From: Alphaproteobacteria bacterium
GTDB lineage: Bacteria > Bacteroidota > Bacteroidia > Bacteroidales > FEN-979
Direction: 5' to 3'
Assembly (NCBI GenBank): GCA_009928665.1
Contig: SACF01000004.1
Span: 92,273-156,272, forward strand
Length of the DNA: 64,000 nucleotides
Made by a program: the position numbers and the translations under genes. Shown one piece after another: positions 62,226-64,000 of this stretch. Below the pieces are notes generated by a model. The model did not search any database. It was not told the DNA's origin and saw nothing but the letters and a program-made list of their open reading frames with translations. Positions within the stretch are counted from its first letter, which is position 1; each line of letters starts with the position of its first letter.

Positions 62226-62510
62226 TCTGTTTGGGTTTAAAAGTTCCGGAGGGCTCCGTTACAGCCATTTCATCAGCCGGCTGCCGGTTCCGTTCGAAAT
62301 AATCCAGACAAAATTAAACGATCTTTTCCGACACCATCCCGGATTAAAAAAAAGAGTGATAAAATTTTGAATGACAGTTCCTTTTTGTATTTTTGTGATT
62401 AATTGATACCGGCTCTTAATTACATCACGTCTGATCTCATGTAATTGAATCGTTCTAATCCCGGGTCAGACCGTACACTGAGATTCCTTCCGCCGGTTAT
62501 TGTATCAGTC
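62226..62510. other. 285-base intergenic region between divergent kinases
   Basis: No gene is supported. It carries a full Bacteroidota promoter for the rightward kinase (62366-62395) and a possible leftward -7 box TAATTTTG (62316-62309 on the minus strand) for the TPR kinase. Confidence 0.5.
62366..62395 (+). promoter_or_regulatory. Bacteroidota-type promoter for the rightward PAS kinase
   Basis: TTTG (62366-62369), an 18-base spacer and TATTTTTG (62388-62395) match the -33/-7 consensus. Transcription would start near 62402, leaving a leader of about 108 bases before the ATG at 62511. Confidence 0.6.
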
Positions 62511-64000
62511 ATGGCAGACCAGGCACCCGATCAGGATGATCACATATTCAGGAAGATCTTTGAGACGAATCTCCTGGGGATGGCATTCATTGATTCAAGT
62601 CATTACATTGTTAAAGTCAATGAAGCTTATTGCAACCTGATGGGTTATACCGCGAAGGAGCTCATGTCGCTGCGGTTTTCCGATATCACCCATCCCGATC
62701 ATCTTGCTGCCGGTCAGGAGGCAGCCCGTAAATTATTTCAAGGTAATATCCCGCTTTATCAAACCGAAAAGCGGTATATCCGGAAAGACGGACAGGTGAT
62801 CTGGGGTGCGATCAAGGTCACGGTGATCCGCGATCAGAAAGGGAAACCCGTGAATCTGATTGTCATGGTCGAGGATATCACGGGCCGTAAAAAGATGGAG
62901 CTGAAACTCCGTGAAAACGCTTATTTACTGAGTGAGGTGCAGAAGATCTCCAAGGTTGGCGGATGGGAATACGAGGTTGCAACGGGAAAATCGATCTTTA
63001 CCACGGAGGTGATTGATATTTTAGGAGCCCGGATTACCGATTGTGAGGAGGCTTTTCAATATTTTTATCCCGACCACCGGATGCTGGTTCGTGAATCCTT
63101 TCAGAAAGCGTTGCTGAAAGGAGAGCCCTATGATGTTGAGGTCAGGTTCATCGATGCCCGGGGAAAACAACTTTGGGTAAAGACTTCGGGAATCCCCGTT
63201 TACGAGGATGGAAAAATCGCCAGGATCATCGGGACCATCATCGATATCACTGAGCGCAAGCATGCGGAACTCGAGATCAAGCGGATGAACATTGAATTGG
63301 CCGAATCGAATGCCACCAAGGATAAATTTTTCTCCATCATCGCACACGATTTGAGAAGTCCGTTCAACGCGCTGCTCGGGATGACCCAGTTGATCGCGAA
63401 TCCGGAGGAAAACCTTTCGCTGGAAGAGACCCGTCAGATAGCCGGCCGGGTGAACAAACTACTCACCGCCCAATTCGATTTTTTACAGAATCTGCTCGAG
63501 TGGTCGCGACTGCAACAGGGAAGAATGGAATTCAACCCGGTGACCCTGAATATTCATGACATTGCTTCGAAGGTCACCGATCTGCTTATGGGGAACATTC
63601 TGCGAAAAGAACTTGAGATCCTCAATCATATCGATAAAACCCTTTCGATCTGCGCCGATCAGGAAATGATCCGGTCAATATTTCTCAACCTGATCTCCAA
63701 TGCCATCAAATTTACCCACAAAAACGGGAGAATCACCCTGGGCGCCCGGAGGGAGAGCGACCTGGTTGAGATCACCATTGCAGATACGGGTACCGGCCTT
63801 AGCGAGGATGAACTCGACAAATTGTTTCAGTTGGAGACCATCTTCACAAAAAAAGGTACCGACGGGGAAAAAGGAACGGGACTGGGCATCATTCTCTGCA
63901 ATGAAATGATAGAAAAACATGGCGGAACCATCGAAATTGATTCGGAGGTCAATGTCGGCACCACGGTTAAATTCTGTCTCCCCACATGCTGCCCCAAACA
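62511..64000 (+). CDS. Cytosolic PAS histidine kinase, 3' end cut off by window edge
   Basis: Open from the ATG at 62511 to the window edge (496 complete codons, no stop). PAS 1 (about 12-130) and PAS 2 (about 140-262, with VGGWEYEVATGKSIFTTE at its start) precede HisKA with His279 in FFSIIAHDLRSPFNALLGM and an almost complete HATPase_c (LISNAIKFTHKNG, DTGTGLSEDEL, KGTGLGIILCNEMIEKHGG). The catalytic domain is nearly finished at the edge (FCLPTCCPK), so a short tail at most is missing unless another domain follows. No membrane helix. It is divergent from the TPR kinase and has a strong promoter of its own. Confidence 0.92.
   Translation, partial: MADQAPDQDDHIFRKIFETNLLGMAFIDSSHYIVKVNEAYCNLMGYTAKELMSLRFSDITHPDHLAAGQEAARKLFQGNIPLYQTEKRYIRKDGQVIWGAIKVTVIRDQKGKPVNLIVMVEDITGRKKMELKLRENAYLLSEVQKISKVGGWEYEVATGKSIFTTEVIDILGARITDCEEAFQYFYPDHRMLVRESFQKALLKGEPYDVEVRFIDARGKQLWVKTSGIPVYEDGKIARIIGTIIDITERKHAELEIKRMNIELAESNATKDKFFSIIAHDLRSPFNALLGMTQLIANPEENLSLEETRQIAGRVNKLLTAQFDFLQNLLEWSRLQQGRMEFNPVTLNIHDIASKVTDLLMGNILRKELEILNHIDKTLSICADQEMIRSIFLNLISNAIKFTHKNGRITLGARRESDLVEITIADTGTGLSEDELDKLFQLETIFTKKGTDGEKGTGLGIILCNEMIEKHGGTIEIDSEVNVGTTVKFCLPTCCPK

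Overview
The window looks like chromosomal DNA of an uncultured Bacteroidota, probably an anaerobic member of class Bacteroidia. The support is four secreted proteins with type IX secretion (T9SS) type A C-terminal sorting domains, two TonB-dependent receptors, Bacteroidota-style promoter boxes (TAnnTTTG at -7, sometimes TTTG at -33), weak Shine-Dalgarno use, corrinoid methyl-transfer genes and a c-type-heme sensor kinase. I cannot place it below class from this sequence. No rRNA, tRNA, CRISPR array, insertion sequence or phage gene was seen.

The dominant theme is signal transduction: twelve histidine kinases (three of them PAS-rich with no visible membrane segment, several hybrid), three separate response regulators, and YfiR-type periplasmic proteins.

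Layout. 1-2.4 kb: a truncated lipoprotein gene and two convergent T9SS cargo genes. 2.4-8.5 kb: a cluster in one direction encoding a PstS-like/GcvH-like membrane fusion, a sensor kinase with two heme-type Cys-His motifs, an NtrC-family sigma54 activator and an archaemetzincin. 8.6-14.2 kb: a tricorn-like S41 protease, a secreted cyclophilin and a C10 cysteine protease. 14.5-19.1 kb: a three-gene phosphorelay (Cache-PAS kinase, Rcp1-like regulator, REC-HK-REC hybrid). 19.2-22.7 kb: a large secreted repeat protein. 22.7-29.1 kb: a three-gene metabolic operon in which a 1365-residue ATP-grasp/phosphohistidine protein lies between a standard GAPDH and a divergent GAPDH paralogue. 29.3-44.6 kb: a probable ten-gene leftward operon (TonB receptor, YfiR, hybrid HK, REC-HK, REC-HK-REC, corrinoid protein, UroD/MtaA-like methyltransferase, DUF1638, two PAS kinases). 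44.7-49.9 kb: a mirrored rightward operon (TonB receptor, YfiR, NMT1/THI5-domain kinase). 50-54.5 kb: a leftward operon of a PAS kinase, two outer-membrane-type proteins and a glycerophosphodiesterase-like lipoprotein. 54.7-64 kb: an AAA_14/DUF4143 ATPase, a lipoprotein, a radical SAM enzyme, a small membrane protein, a TPR-HK-REC-HPt kinase with a nearby single-domain regulator, and a PAS kinase cut by the window end.

The best candidates for something undescribed are: (a) the ten-gene operon that threads a corrinoid methyl-transfer trio between five kinases behind a TonB receptor and YfiR, facing a simpler mirrored copy; (b) the GAPDH - PEP-synthase-like - GAPDH operon, whose dikinase lacks the PEP-binding barrel and carries a very large unknown N-terminal region; (c) the PstS-GcvH / heme-kinase / sigma54-activator cluster with a sigma54-like promoter in front of it.
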